Assembly (NCBI GenBank): GCA_016879935.1
Contig: JAACJQ010000075.1
Location: 1-40,227 of the forward strand
Reading direction: 5' to 3'
DNA length: 40,227 nt
Source of the DNA: Archangiaceae bacterium
GTDB taxonomy: Bacteria > Myxococcota > Myxococcia > Myxococcales > Myxococcaceae
Part shown: piece by piece, positions 24,412-32,552 of the stretch
Numbering within the stretch: position 1 is the first letter of the stretch
How the letters are laid out: each line of letters begins with the position of its first letter
The notes under the pieces: generated by a model
What the model saw: the letters and a program-made list of their open reading frames with translations, nothing else
Told to the model about the DNA's origin: nothing
The model's database searches: none
Made by a program: the position numbers and the translations under genes

Positions 24412-24710
24412 GGCGCCACCACCTTCACCTTCAGCGTCATCTTCGGGTGAATCGCGCAGCGCACCTCGTAGGTGCCGGGCGCGTCGAACGAGACGCTCTG
24501 CTTGTCGCCGGGCGGTTGGATCTTGAGGTTGAACTTCGCGTCCTTGCTGAAGACGTTGTGGGCGACCGTGTCGTCGTTGACGAAGGTGACGCGCTGGCCC
24601 GCTTTGACGGTGATGTCTCCGGGAGCGAAGGCCTTGTCCTTCTGGGTGACGACCTCGTCTGCGAAGGCGAGGGTCGAGGCGAGCAGACCGGCGAGAACGA
24701 ACGTCTTCAT
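24408..24710 (-). CDS. Small type-1 copper protein (cupredoxin/plastocyanin-like)
   Basis: A 100-residue exported protein from the ATG at 24710, which overlaps the upstream gene stop (ATGA). Signal peptide FVLAGLLASTLAFA, then a single cupredoxin fold. The copper ligands are visible: His51 (TVAHNVF), Cys85, His88 and Met91 in RCAIHPKM. This is the blue-copper His-Cys-His-Met set. It should shuttle electrons in the periplasm. It sits between a cytochrome c-cupredoxin fusion and the histidine kinase, and is a likely electron partner of the di-haem peroxidase two genes on. Confidence 0.92.
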   Translation of the reverse strand: MKTFVLAGLLASTLAFADEVVTQKDKAFAPGDITVKAGQRVTFVNDDTVAHNVFSKDAKFNLKIQPPGDKQSVSFDAPGTYEVRCAIHPKMTLKVKVVAP

Positions 24711-25333
24711 GGGGTCACCTTCACGTCGAGGCGCATGGCGGGGTGAATGGCGCAGCCGAACCGCATGGAGCCCGGCTGCTCGAGGAGCACCCGGTCCCAC
24801 TGGAGGGGCTTCTGGCTGCGAATCGGGGGCGCGGTCTTGCTGCCGAGTGCGTGCACCTCGTGGTCCACGTCGTCCTCGTTCACGAAGACGAGCGTGTCGC
24901 CCACGCGGGCCTTCACCTCGGACGGCGTGAAGACCTTGCCCCGCTGGTGAATGAGGAAGACGCGGCTCTTCGGTGTCGGGTGGGGCGCGGGCGGGTGGTC
25001 GCCTCGTTTGAGCGGCTCGGGAATCACCGACCAGACGTAGGTGGCGACCGCTTCGATCTCTGCGGGCGTGAGCGCACCGTCGAACGAGGGCATCACGTTC
25101 AGTCGGCCGTGCGTGACGGTGTCGACGATGCTGCGCTTCGAGTTGCCCCAGCGCAGCGGCTCGGCGGTGAAGTTCCGGGGCTTGAGAGGCAGGTCGTCGG
25201 CCAGCGGGCCGTGGCCGTCGGCCATCTCGCCGTGGCACATCGAGCACCGGTCGAGAAAGGTCTGCCGCCCCTTCGCGAGGTCATCATTGGTTTGCGACAG
25301 CAGCGCCACCATCGCCCAGGCCGGCATCCCCAT
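24707..25333 (-). CDS. Cytochrome c-cupredoxin fusion protein
   Basis: A 208-residue protein, first gene of the operon, from the ATG at 25333; the ATG at 25327 is also possible. A short hydrophobic start (MPAWAMVALLSQ) is followed by a class I cytochrome c domain, residues about 18-107, with haem motif C30-S-M-C33-H34 and candidate axial Met81 (LNVMPSF). The second half, about 125-208, is a cupredoxin: His158 (DVDHEVH) and Cys194/His197/Met200 in FGCAIHPAM. The cupredoxin half resembles the stand-alone cupredoxin downstream, so one may have arisen by duplication. The fusion puts a haem and a copper centre in one periplasmic protein. The signal peptide is weak. Confidence 0.88.
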   Translation of the reverse strand: MGMPAWAMVALLSQTNDDLAKGRQTFLDRCSMCHGEMADGHGPLADDLPLKPRNFTAEPLRWGNSKRSIVDTVTHGRLNVMPSFDGALTPAEIEAVATYVWSVIPEPLKRGDHPPAPHPTPKSRVFLIHQRGKVFTPSEVKARVGDTLVFVNEDDVDHEVHALGSKTAPPIRSQKPLQWDRVLLEQPGSMRFGCAIHPAMRLDVKVTP

Positions 25334-25458
25334 GTGTTGAGGAATTGCAGAATGCCGGCCACGGCCGCCGGCTCCCGGATCAGAAGGAGTTGACGAACAT
25401 CAGGGTGAGGTCAGCAGCGACTGTCGGGTCACGACGGCCCATGCGGCGACCCAGTCGT

Positions 25459-27135
25459 TCACCTGAGCCTGCACGACGCGAGGTCGAGGTTCTGCGCGAG
25501 CGTGCGAACCCTCGCGAACTGTTCGTGCACCAGCCGATCGACCTCTGCCGGTCTGAACGGTGACAGTCGTGACGAGAGCACTTCGAGCAACGACTCGCGC
25601 TCGAGCGTGAGCAGGTGCAGCCACCGGTGCAGGCCGGTCGTCGACACGATGGCGCGCGCCTGACGGTCGCTGAACGGCTCCCCTCGCACCGCGTGACGCC
25701 CGAGCCGGGCGTGGGCGGTGAGTTCGATGCTGTCGAGGTGCATGAGCGCCCAGACCGCTTCGTCTTTCGTCTCGGCAGCGTCGACGAGCGCGGCGAGGCG
25801 TTCGTCTGCGGCGACGCGCATCAGCCCTTCGATGATCTCGAGGCGGTTGTCGGCCGGCAGCTTTTCGCGACGGAGCCGTCGAAGGACTTCCTCTCGAGAA
25901 CGGCGAACGAAGATCTCGACCATTTCGCGAGGCCTGCGTGGGCGCGCTTCACCGTCGTGGAGGCAGGTCGTATCGAGGCGCCACCAACTCTCGAGCGCGC
26001 GGTCTCTCCATAAGCGGCGCATGACGGCGATGCCTTCGACGCCTGGCGGCAGCGTGACGACCAGCGTCGTCACGTCGGAGAGCGCGTGCTGCGTGCCTTC
26101 GTCGAACTCCTGACGCTCCTCGGCGAGGCGAAGACGTTCGGCGGCACGCTCGGCGTCCCCGGTCGTGAGGAAGTGGAACTCGAGCCGCTTCGAGACCGTC
26201 CACTGACGCATCTCGATCTCGACGCAGATGGTGTTGTTCCGCTCGGGGCGGCTCCATCGGTGGAGGCGCGGGCGGTCGTGCTTCCTCGGCAAGCCGAGAG
26301 CGTGAGCCACACCCTGACTCGGAGTCTCGGGGTGCTCCATCAGCAGACTCGCGGCGCCGATGATGCGAGCGACCTCGTATTCGGGGAACGCGAGGGCATC
26401 GGCCGCACCATTCGCGAGCAGGTTGGGAAAGAAGCCACCGTGCACCCGCACGCGACCTGGCTCGAGGCTGATCATGCACTTCGCGAGCGCCGTCAGCTCG
26501 ATCATGCCTCGCTGTTCGGAGATCAATGGATAGCGCCGCGGCAGGCGAAGCTGTTCGAGCGCGCGAGCGAGCGAGGTCGAATCGGGCGCCTCGGCGAGCA
26601 ACTGCTCCTGCGGAAGCGGAGCGTGACCAAGTCGCTCGATCAGGAGCCGCTGATCAGCCGTCAATCCATCGACCAGCTCGGGAACGAAGGTCGGCTCTCG
26701 ACGGTGCGTGAGCGGTTCTGAGTCGACGAAGACGGGAAGGTCTCGTTCACGTTCGCGCTCCCACTCACGCACGAGTAGAGGGTTCTCAGCGCGGTATTCG
26801 TCCCACTCGATCTCGTCGGAGCGTGGGTCGGCGAGCCACTCCAGCAGGCTGTTGACGCCGAGTTCCTCGCGCGGCTCCCACGTGAGTTCGATCTCTGGCG
26901 TCGTTCCCTGTGGCGCGGGCTCGTGCATCGACAGTGGCTGCCAGGGCCCGTCGCGGTTCAGCCCCGTACGTCGCAGCCCTCGACGATCGAGCTCTGCTTC
27001 GGCCCGCTCCAACTGTTGCTGAAGCGCGTTCAACGTCTGCCGGTCGACGGGGTCGAGCTGCTGTCCATCGAAGCCACGCACCGTCGCAAGGGTCTCGCGC
27101 CACCGCGCCAGCAGCTGTTCATCGCTCTCGGCCAC
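25459..27135 (-). CDS. Orphan protein of unknown function, 558 residues
   Basis: Starts at a GTG at 27135, 18 bases after the stop of the WYL regulator on the same strand, so the two may be co-transcribed. No signal peptide, transmembrane helix or known motif is visible. The N-terminus is a charged coiled-coil-like helix (LNALQQQLERAEAELDRR). An acidic/aromatic stretch lies at about 90-130 (SLLEWLADPRSDEIEWDEY). A strongly basic helical part is at about 420-445 (FVRRSREEVLRRLRREK), and a helical C-terminus ends LDLASCRLR. The codon bias matches a real gene. The mixture suggests a multi-helical cytoplasmic protein; I assign no function. Confidence 0.72.
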   Translation of the reverse strand: MAESDEQLLARWRETLATVRGFDGQQLDPVDRQTLNALQQQLERAEAELDRRGLRRTGLNRDGPWQPLSMHEPAPQGTTPEIELTWEPREELGVNSLLEWLADPRSDEIEWDEYRAENPLLVREWERERERDLPVFVDSEPLTHRREPTFVPELVDGLTADQRLLIERLGHAPLPQEQLLAEAPDSTSLARALEQLRLPRRYPLISEQRGMIELTALAKCMISLEPGRVRVHGGFFPNLLANGAADALAFPEYEVARIIGAASLLMEHPETPSQGVAHALGLPRKHDRPRLHRWSRPERNNTICVEIEMRQWTVSKRLEFHFLTTGDAERAAERLRLAEERQEFDEGTQHALSDVTTLVVTLPPGVEGIAVMRRLWRDRALESWWRLDTTCLHDGEARPRRPREMVEIFVRRSREEVLRRLRREKLPADNRLEIIEGLMRVAADERLAALVDAAETKDEAVWALMHLDSIELTAHARLGRHAVRGEPFSDRQARAIVSTTGLHRWLHLLTLERESLLEVLSSRLSPFRPAEVDRLVHEQFARVRTLAQNLDLASCRLR

Positions 27136-27153
27136 GATGCCGGAGCATAGCCC

Positions 27154-28113
27154 TCAGCGCCGGGCACTTCGGGTGAGGCTGCGACGAAGCCGCTCGATCT
27201 CGGCCAGGAGCGGCGTGCGCAACGACGCCGGCTCGAGCGACGAGAACTCGACACCGCTGAGCAGCAACATGGAGGCGAGCGTCACCATCGACGGCGCTCC
27301 GCACTCCAGCGAGCAGGTCTTCGCATCGATTGGCGTCACGACTCCGACCCACGGCGCGACGTTTCGACGGAGCGTCTCTGCGGGCTGCCCGACCCGCACC
27401 TTCACCTTGAGCGAATACGCATCGCGCGCGAGCGCCTCCGACAACATCTGCTCGGGCTGTCGAGGCGGCGTGCGGGGAGAGAAGCGAAAGCCGGCGCGTG
27501 GCTCGACGATGCGGTCGACGCGAAAGGTCCTCCAGTCGGCGCGGCCGAGGTCGAACGCGAGCAGGTACCAGCGTTGATTCCCCGTCTGCGCCAGCCGCAG
27601 CGGCTCGACCTCACGCTTCGTCACCGCGCCATCGTGCGCGCGATAGTCGAACGCAACCGTCACCGCGTCACGGCAAGCGGACGCGAGCGTCAGCAACGTC
27701 GAGGCCGGCACCGTCGGCTGACGGTCGAGCGTCACGATGGTCGACTGCAGCGCCTGCAGCTTGCGTCGGTGCTTCGCGGGCAACGACTGCTCCACTTTCG
27801 CGAGCAACCGCAGCGTCGCGCGCTCGAGGCCGGGCATGGCCGTTCCCGTGCTGGCGAGCGCGAAGGCCAGCGCGACCAGCTCGTCACCCTCGAGCGCCAG
27901 CGGAGGCACCACGTTGCTCGCGCCGAGCTGATACCCACCACCGACGCCTGCCGACGCGTCGACGACGTAGCCGAGGCTGCGCAGGCGCTCGACGTCGCGC
28001 CGCAACGTGCGCTCGGTCACCTCGAGCCGGCCCGCGAGCTCGGCACCCGACCAGTGCCGCCTCGCCTGCAACGTCGCCAGCAACCGCAACAACCGTGCCG
28101 AGGTCTCGACCAT
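27154..28113 (-). CDS. WYL-domain transcriptional regulator with N-terminal helix-turn-helix
   Basis: A 319-residue regulator. I chose the ATG at 28113; the upstream in-frame ATG at 28134 lies inside an inverted repeat. The N-terminal winged HTH is of the DeoR/HTH_11 type: WSGAELAGRLEVTERTLRRD, then VERLRSLGYVVDASAG and GGGYQLG. Residues about 145-215 form a WYL domain (VTVAFDYRAHDGA, REVEPLRLAQTGNQRWYLLA, VDRIVEP), which usually binds a ligand or nucleic acid. A C-terminal WCX-like region follows. YafY-type regulators commonly repress a divergent neighbour, here a GFA-family gene. Confidence 0.92.
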   Translation of the reverse strand: MVETSARLLRLLATLQARRHWSGAELAGRLEVTERTLRRDVERLRSLGYVVDASAGVGGGYQLGASNVVPPLALEGDELVALAFALASTGTAMPGLERATLRLLAKVEQSLPAKHRRKLQALQSTIVTLDRQPTVPASTLLTLASACRDAVTVAFDYRAHDGAVTKREVEPLRLAQTGNQRWYLLAFDLGRADWRTFRVDRIVEPRAGFRFSPRTPPRQPEQMLSEALARDAYSLKVKVRVGQPAETLRRNVAPWVGVVTPIDAKTCSLECGAPSMVTLASMLLLSGVEFSSLEPASLRTPLLAEIERLRRSLTRSARR

Positions 28114-28131
28114 GCAGAACGGTCTACCAAC

Positions 28132-28158
28132 CATTGCGGACCGAAGCTGTCCGCAATG
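28132..28158. promoter_or_regulatory. Perfect 10-bp inverted repeat, candidate operator of the WYL regulator
   Basis: Arms CATTGCGGAC (28132-28141) and GTCCGCAATG (28149-28158) are exact reverse complements with a 7-base spacer. The element lies between the divergent WYL regulator (start 28113) and GFA gene (start 28194), in the expected place for an operator controlling both. The link to the regulator is inferred from position. Confidence 0.7.
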
Positions 28159-28180
28159 TCTGAGAGAACTCCGACTCAGA

Positions 28181-28186
28181 AAGGAA
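28181..28186 (+). promoter_or_regulatory. Shine-Dalgarno of the GFA-family gene
   Basis: AAGGAA lies 7 bases before the ATG at 28194 and supports that start. Confidence 0.7.
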
Positions 28187-28193
28187 GCACACC

Positions 28194-28610
28194 ATGAAGA
28201 CGTACCGGGGAAGCTGTCACTGTGGAGCCGTCGCCTACGAAGCCGAGATCGACTTCGCCGCCGAGGGCACGGGCAAATGCAACTGCACGAGCTGCTGGAA
28301 GCGCCGGTGGTGGGGCGTGAAGGTTCGACCCGAGCAGTTTCGAATTCTGAAGGGCGCCGAGCAGCTCGTGCGCTACCCCGCCAATGGCCCATCGGTCTCG
28401 GGCGGCCCCGGAGGGTTCTGCAAGACGTGCGGCGTGACGCCGTTTCAACAGGCGCTGGTCACGGAGTGGAACCACGGAGTGACCGTCAGCATCAACGTCG
28501 CGACACTCGACGATCTCGAGCCGGCCGAGTTGCTCGCGGCGAAGGTGCAGTACTTCAACGGTCGCGACAACGCGTGGTGGACACCGCCACAGGAGTCGCG
28601 CCACCTCTGA
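28194..28610 (+). CDS. GFA-family zinc protein (glutathione-dependent formaldehyde-activating enzyme-like)
   Basis: A 138-residue protein with the GFA zinc ligands: C8-H-C10 (GSCHCGAV), C29-N-C31 with C34 (GKCNCTSC), and C76-K-T-C79 (FCKTCGV). The fold is the Mss4-like beta tent. Family members bind two zincs; the founding member reacts glutathione with formaldehyde, but most homologues have untested activity, so 'detoxification' is a loose label. It is divergent from a WYL regulator across an inverted repeat, suggesting inducible expression. Confidence 0.9.
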   Translation: MKTYRGSCHCGAVAYEAEIDFAAEGTGKCNCTSCWKRRWWGVKVRPEQFRILKGAEQLVRYPANGPSVSGGPGGFCKTCGVTPFQQALVTEWNHGVTVSINVATLDDLEPAELLAAKVQYFNGRDNAWWTPPQESRHL

Positions 28611-28634
28611 GGCGTCCGTTGCTACGATTGACGC

Positions 28635-29372
28635 ATGGCGTACGTCGACCCGAACTCATTCGCCTCTGACGCTGGAGGCCTGACGCTCTCGCTGAAGAAG
28701 CTCGAGGCGCTCGAGCCTGCGTTGCTGGGCACCGAACGTCACGTCTGCTCGCCAGTGTGTAACGTGAAACACACCACGACGGAGCTTCAAGCCCGGCTGA
28801 GCGAACATCTGGAGAAGGGTGACAGCCGCGCTGCGGTCGTGGTGTCGACGACGCCGCTGCTGGTGGCGGCTTGGTCCGACGACCTCGACGGCGCCGTGTT
28901 GCTGCGTTTCCCTGGCGCGTTCGTCGAGCGGTATTCGCTCACGCCGGGCACGCGGCTCCTGACGGTGAACCTGTATCAGGCGCTCCGGCACCCCCGAACG
29001 AAGGAACCCGTCGTCGCGGTCGACCTGGTGCCCGGCCCGATGGCAACGGGCTGGTCGAACGTGTTGCCGTGCATCGCCGAGTTCGTCTCCGACGACACCG
29101 AACGAATCGAGGCGCGCAAACGAGCCATCGACGAAGCGGAGTGGCGTCAACTCGACGAAGCCGCGAAGGTGCGCGTCGAACGGCTTGGAGCGAACACAGC
29201 GCGCCCGGGAAGCCCGCTGCTGCTGGGAACGCCCGTCGCCATCGGAGGCAGCCCAGACCTGTTCCGCAGCGCCACGGGGGCCGGCTTCGCGAGGTTGTCT
29301 TCACGACCGACGCCCGAGGTCGTGATGGGCATCATCGTGGCCATCGTGATCTTGAGGCTGCTGTTGATGTGA
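28635..29372 (+). CDS. Unknown protein with C-terminal membrane anchor
   Basis: A 245-residue protein beginning 24 bases after the GFA stop. It has no signal peptide. The body is a mixed alpha/beta domain (RAAVVVSTTPLLVAAW, DDLDGAVLLRFPG, RLLTVNLYQAL) with two early cysteines (HVCSPVCNVKH). The last 17 residues are strongly hydrophobic (VVMGIIVAIVILRLLLM), so the protein is probably tail-anchored with its bulk in the cytoplasm. No family recognised. Confidence 0.72.
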   Translation: MAYVDPNSFASDAGGLTLSLKKLEALEPALLGTERHVCSPVCNVKHTTTELQARLSEHLEKGDSRAAVVVSTTPLLVAAWSDDLDGAVLLRFPGAFVERYSLTPGTRLLTVNLYQALRHPRTKEPVVAVDLVPGPMATGWSNVLPCIAEFVSDDTERIEARKRAIDEAEWRQLDEAAKVRVERLGANTARPGSPLLLGTPVAIGGSPDLFRSATGAGFARLSSRPTPEVVMGIIVAIVILRLLLM

Positions 29373-29396
29373 GCCGAGGCAGCCTACCGTCACCGC

Positions 29397-29873
29397 ATGC
29401 TCCTCACCGCCCTCTGCGCCCTTGCCCTCTCGGCCGAACCCCTCTTCGAGCTCGACGGCAACATGCTGAAGACCGAGCCGATTCTCTTCGAGACCGGCAA
29501 GGCGACCATCAAGCCCGAGAGCGACGCGGTGCTCGAGCACGTGAAGGCGTACCTCGAGGCGAAGACCTCCATCTCGATGCTGCGGGTCGAGGTGCACGCC
29601 GACAGTCAGGGCAGCGAGGCCTTCAATCAGAAGCTCACCGAGGCGCGCGCGGCCGAGGTCGTCGCGGCGCTCGTGAAGAAGGGCGTCTCGTGCGCGCGGC
29701 TCATCGCGGTCGGCTTCGGGTCGAGCAAGCCCATCGCGGCCAACGACACCGCTGAGAACCGGGCCCGCAACAGGCGCACCGTGTTCGTCAACGCCGCGCT
29801 GCGTGGCCGCGCCATCGGCGGCATGCCCCTCGACGGTGGTGGCGTGGTCGCGAAGGTGCCCACCTGCCTGTGA
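29397..29873 (+). CDS. OmpA-family peptidoglycan-binding protein
   Basis: A 158-residue exported protein. Short signal peptide (LLTALCALALSAEP), then an OmpA C-terminal domain: ILFETGKATIKPESDAVLEH, VEVHADSQGSEAFNQKL, TEARAAEVVAALV and ENRARNRRTVF. The Asp in VHADSQG and the Arg in NRRTVF correspond to the residues that hold diaminopimelate. It should tether the envelope to peptidoglycan. No barrel or lipobox, so it is probably a soluble periplasmic member. Confidence 0.9.
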   Translation: MLLTALCALALSAEPLFELDGNMLKTEPILFETGKATIKPESDAVLEHVKAYLEAKTSISMLRVEVHADSQGSEAFNQKLTEARAAEVVAALVKKGVSCARLIAVGFGSSKPIAANDTAENRARNRRTVFVNAALRGRAIGGMPLDGGGVVAKVPTCL

Positions 29874-29879
29874 TGCGAC

Positions 29880-30749
29880 TCACGGTCCGCGCTCGATGAC
29901 ACCGTCGGCGCGCAGCCTGTCCCAGAACACCAGGCCACCGTCGCGCATCACCTCACGGCGCTCGAAGAAGCCATCACCGTCGCGGTCTTCCGAGGTGATG
30001 ACGAGTCCGTCGCTCACGTGGAAGACGCCGCGCTCGAACCGGCCATCGTGGTCGGCGTCGGTGAAGTGCGCCACCAACCCTCCGTCAGGTGCCAGAACTC
30101 GCGAGTGCGCGACTGGCAGGTATGGCGGCACCCACGTCGTCTCGACACGCCCTCGTCCGGGAACCGTGACGACATCGAAGTCGTACTCGCCGTCACCATC
30201 GGTGTCCGACGAGATGTCGCTCGTTCCTCCCGCCTCCTCGACCGACTGAAAGACCTCGGCGAACCCATCCTGGTCGGCGTCGAGCCAGGTCGTCAGCCGA
30301 CCTCGCCCGCGCAGCTCGACACGTTCGAAGACGCCGTTCCGGTCGTGGTCGATGCTCAGCCGCTCGCGCCCGTGGTCTTCGTCTGCGTAGGCCGTTCCAG
30401 AGAGGTTCCACGAGCCCTTCGAGGCCTGCGGGCGCTCGAGCGACCACACGCGAACCCAGCCGAGAATCGAGGTGACGGTCAGCGCGAGAATGGCGACGAC
30501 GGTCCACGAGGCGCGCAGACGAGGAGGCGCTGGCTGTTCGCCGCGCGCCAGCTCAGCTCTGGCCCGGAGCGACTCGCCGCTCGCGCACCACAGCTCCACC
30601 CTCGGCCCGCCTGGCAGATGCGGCTCGAGGCCCGACACGTCGCCGTGTCTGATCTCAGCGTCGATGCCCGCGGCTTCGAGAACGCCCTTCGCGAGGTGCG
30701 CCTCGGTGAGGTTCCTGAACGTCGCCACGCAGACGAAGCCGGTCGCCAT
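29880..30749 (-). CDS. DUF2007-like membrane protein with Asp-rich repeats
   Basis: A 289-residue protein from the ATG at 30749. The N-terminus (about 5-60) resembles the DUF2007 'putative signal transducing' domain: VATFRNLTEAHLAKGVLEAA, then GIDAEIRHGD. A transmembrane helix lies at about 82-98 (WTVVAILALTVTSILGW). The rest contains repeated acidic loops, DHDRNGVFERV, DADQDGFAEVF, DTDGDGEYDFD, DADHDGRFERG and DRDGDGFFERR. These look like calcium-binding D-x-D-x-D-G loops of dockerin/EF-hand or VCBS-type repeats. The architecture suggests a cytoplasmic domain and an outside Ca-binding domain; function unknown. Confidence 0.75.
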   Translation of the reverse strand: MATGFVCVATFRNLTEAHLAKGVLEAAGIDAEIRHGDVSGLEPHLPGGPRVELWCASGESLRARAELARGEQPAPPRLRASWTVVAILALTVTSILGWVRVWSLERPQASKGSWNLSGTAYADEDHGRERLSIDHDRNGVFERVELRGRGRLTTWLDADQDGFAEVFQSVEEAGGTSDISSDTDGDGEYDFDVVTVPGRGRVETTWVPPYLPVAHSRVLAPDGGLVAHFTDADHDGRFERGVFHVSDGLVITSEDRDGDGFFERREVMRDGGLVFWDRLRADGVIERGP

Positions 30750-30788
30750 CGCCCGGTGCTACCCGAACGCGGAACGCCCCGCGAGCCG

Positions 30789-32528
30789 TCACCGCTTGCG
30801 ATTCACCGCGAACCGCACGCCATCGGGGTACGGCGGCACGCGCACCGGCCGGCCCGACTCGAGCTGCTGCTTCACCCCATTCCACCAGCTCGCCTCGAAC
30901 AGGTTCGGGTGCTTCGTCTCGAGCACCTGCTGCACGCGCGGGTCGGTGAAGAAGAACGGCTTCCACTCCTCGGGGAAGACGTCCTTCGGCCCCACCTGAA
31001 ACCACGCCTCGCCGCGCGTCTCGTCTTCGTCGTCACGCGCCTTGGGAATGGTGCGGAAGTTCACCTGCGTCACCAGGTCGATCTCGTCGTAGTCGTAGAA
31101 GATGACGCGCCCGAGCCGCGTGACGCCGAAGTTCTTGTAGAGCAGGTCGCCCGCGAAGATGTTGGCCGAGGCCAGCTCTTCGAGGCACTTGCCGAAATCG
31201 TCGACCGCCCGCGCGAGGTCCTGGTCGCTCGCCTTGCGCAGGTACAGGTCGAGCGGCGTCATGCGGCGCTCGATGTACAGGTGCGAGAGCACGATGGAGT
31301 CACCGTCCTCGGTCAGCTGCGTCGGCACCTCGCGGCGGAGCTCCTCGAGCAGCGCAGGCGAGAGACGTGACTTCGGCAGCGCGACGTCGGCGTACTCGAG
31401 CGTGTCGGCCATGCGCCCCGCGCGGTCGGCCTTCTTCACCAGCCGGTACCGGTCCTTCACCATCGCGCGGTCGACGTCTTTCGGCGGCTTGGCGCGGTCG
31501 CGGATCAGCTTGAACACGTACGGAAACGACGGGAGCGTGAACACCAACATCACCAGCCCCGCCGTGCCGGGCGCCAGCGTCATCGGGTCGGTCGAGTGCC
31601 GCAGGTGGTGCAGGAAGTCGCGGTAGAAGAGCGCCTTCGACGCCTTGCCGAAGCCGAGCATCGCGTACAGCTCCCACGGCGGCTTGCTCGGCAACATGCG
31701 ACGCAGAAAGTGAACCCACGTCGAGGGCACGTCGATGTCGGCGAGGCAGTACGCGCGCGTCGACGAGAAGAGAACGGCCAGCAGCGTCGGGTCGAGGAGC
31801 ACCGAGTCGAGCACCAGCCGCCCTGCTCCGTCGTGCACGATGGGCACCACGAACGGCACCATCGTCAGCCCGTTGAACGCGCGGCCGACGATGTACGCCT
31901 CCTGCCCGCGGAACAGCAGCGACTCGAGCACCTGCAGCTGAAAGTTCGGCTCCACCACCAGCGGCCGCGGCATCGCGCGTCGCAGCGCACGCACCACGCA
32001 GTTCACGTCACGCTCGAGGTCGGCGTACGGCTTCGTCAACCCGAAGTCGGTCACCAGTGTCGCCAGCGTCTTCCGCAGCCCGGTGCGCGCCGGGTAGTAG
32101 CAGCGGTACGAGGGCTCCTCGAGGTCGAGGTACTCGGTCGACACGCTCGGCCGCACGAACATGAAGCGGTTTCGAAAGTAGCGGCGGTGCAGCACGCGCG
32201 TGGTGACCGAGTTGAAGAACACCTCGGCGAGCTCGGGCTGGCGGTGGTCGAGCAGCAGCGCGATGTACGCGAGCTTCACGTCGCCCCAGCGCGCGTCGGT
32301 GAAGACGTCGGGCGTGAAGTCCTTCGTGAGCCGCGCCACACACTCGGCCACGCGCGTGTCGTACCAGCCGATGCGCTCGGTCTGCAGGCGCCGCAGCGCG
32401 CTCCAGTCTCGCGCTTCGAAGAGGCCCTTCGCGGCCTGGCCCGTCTGCCGCATCAACGCGTAGTGCGTCTCGAACCCGTCGAGGAGTGCCCGGGCGACCT
32501 GCGCTTCGAGGGGACGTGGCGGCTGCAT
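30789..32528 (-). CDS. aceK: Isocitrate dehydrogenase kinase/phosphatase
   Basis: A 579-residue protein from the ATG at 32528 (GTG at 32537 is possible), the same length as E. coli AceK. It phosphorylates and dephosphorylates isocitrate dehydrogenase to divide carbon between the TCA cycle and glyoxylate bypass. The AceK ATP site is visible as APGTAGLVM (319-327) with Lys340 in YVFKLIRDR. The catalytic/metal part is DLLYKNFGVTRLGRVIFYDY (461-480) with Asp461 and Asp479. FYRDFLHHLRHS (301-312) is also diagnostic. It starts 25 bases after the Ser/Thr kinase stop on the same strand. No aceA, aceB or icd is in the window. Confidence 0.96.
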   Translation of the reverse strand: MQPPRPLEAQVARALLDGFETHYALMRQTGQAAKGLFEARDWSALRRLQTERIGWYDTRVAECVARLTKDFTPDVFTDARWGDVKLAYIALLLDHRQPELAEVFFNSVTTRVLHRRYFRNRFMFVRPSVSTEYLDLEEPSYRCYYPARTGLRKTLATLVTDFGLTKPYADLERDVNCVVRALRRAMPRPLVVEPNFQLQVLESLLFRGQEAYIVGRAFNGLTMVPFVVPIVHDGAGRLVLDSVLLDPTLLAVLFSSTRAYCLADIDVPSTWVHFLRRMLPSKPPWELYAMLGFGKASKALFYRDFLHHLRHSTDPMTLAPGTAGLVMLVFTLPSFPYVFKLIRDRAKPPKDVDRAMVKDRYRLVKKADRAGRMADTLEYADVALPKSRLSPALLEELRREVPTQLTEDGDSIVLSHLYIERRMTPLDLYLRKASDQDLARAVDDFGKCLEELASANIFAGDLLYKNFGVTRLGRVIFYDYDEIDLVTQVNFRTIPKARDDEDETRGEAWFQVGPKDVFPEEWKPFFFTDPRVQQVLETKHPNLFEASWWNGVKQQLESGRPVRVPPYPDGVRFAVNRKR

Positions 32529-32552
32529 GACGCGCACGACTTGAGCACAGCG

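Noticed and set aside
21844-24450. 868-residue plus-strand open frame opposite the histidine kinase
   Set aside because: Antisense shadow of recognised HPt/ATPase coding sequence; low-complexity protein without motifs.
25349-25378. GC-rich hairpin (gccggc arms) as a terminator
   Set aside because: Stem is only 6 bp and there is no T-run.
25381-25443. Short minus-strand peptide ending LTLMFVNSF
   Set aside because: The ending looks protein-like, but only about 20 residues are open from an ATG and no ribosome site is seen; it could be a decayed gene end, but evidence is too thin.
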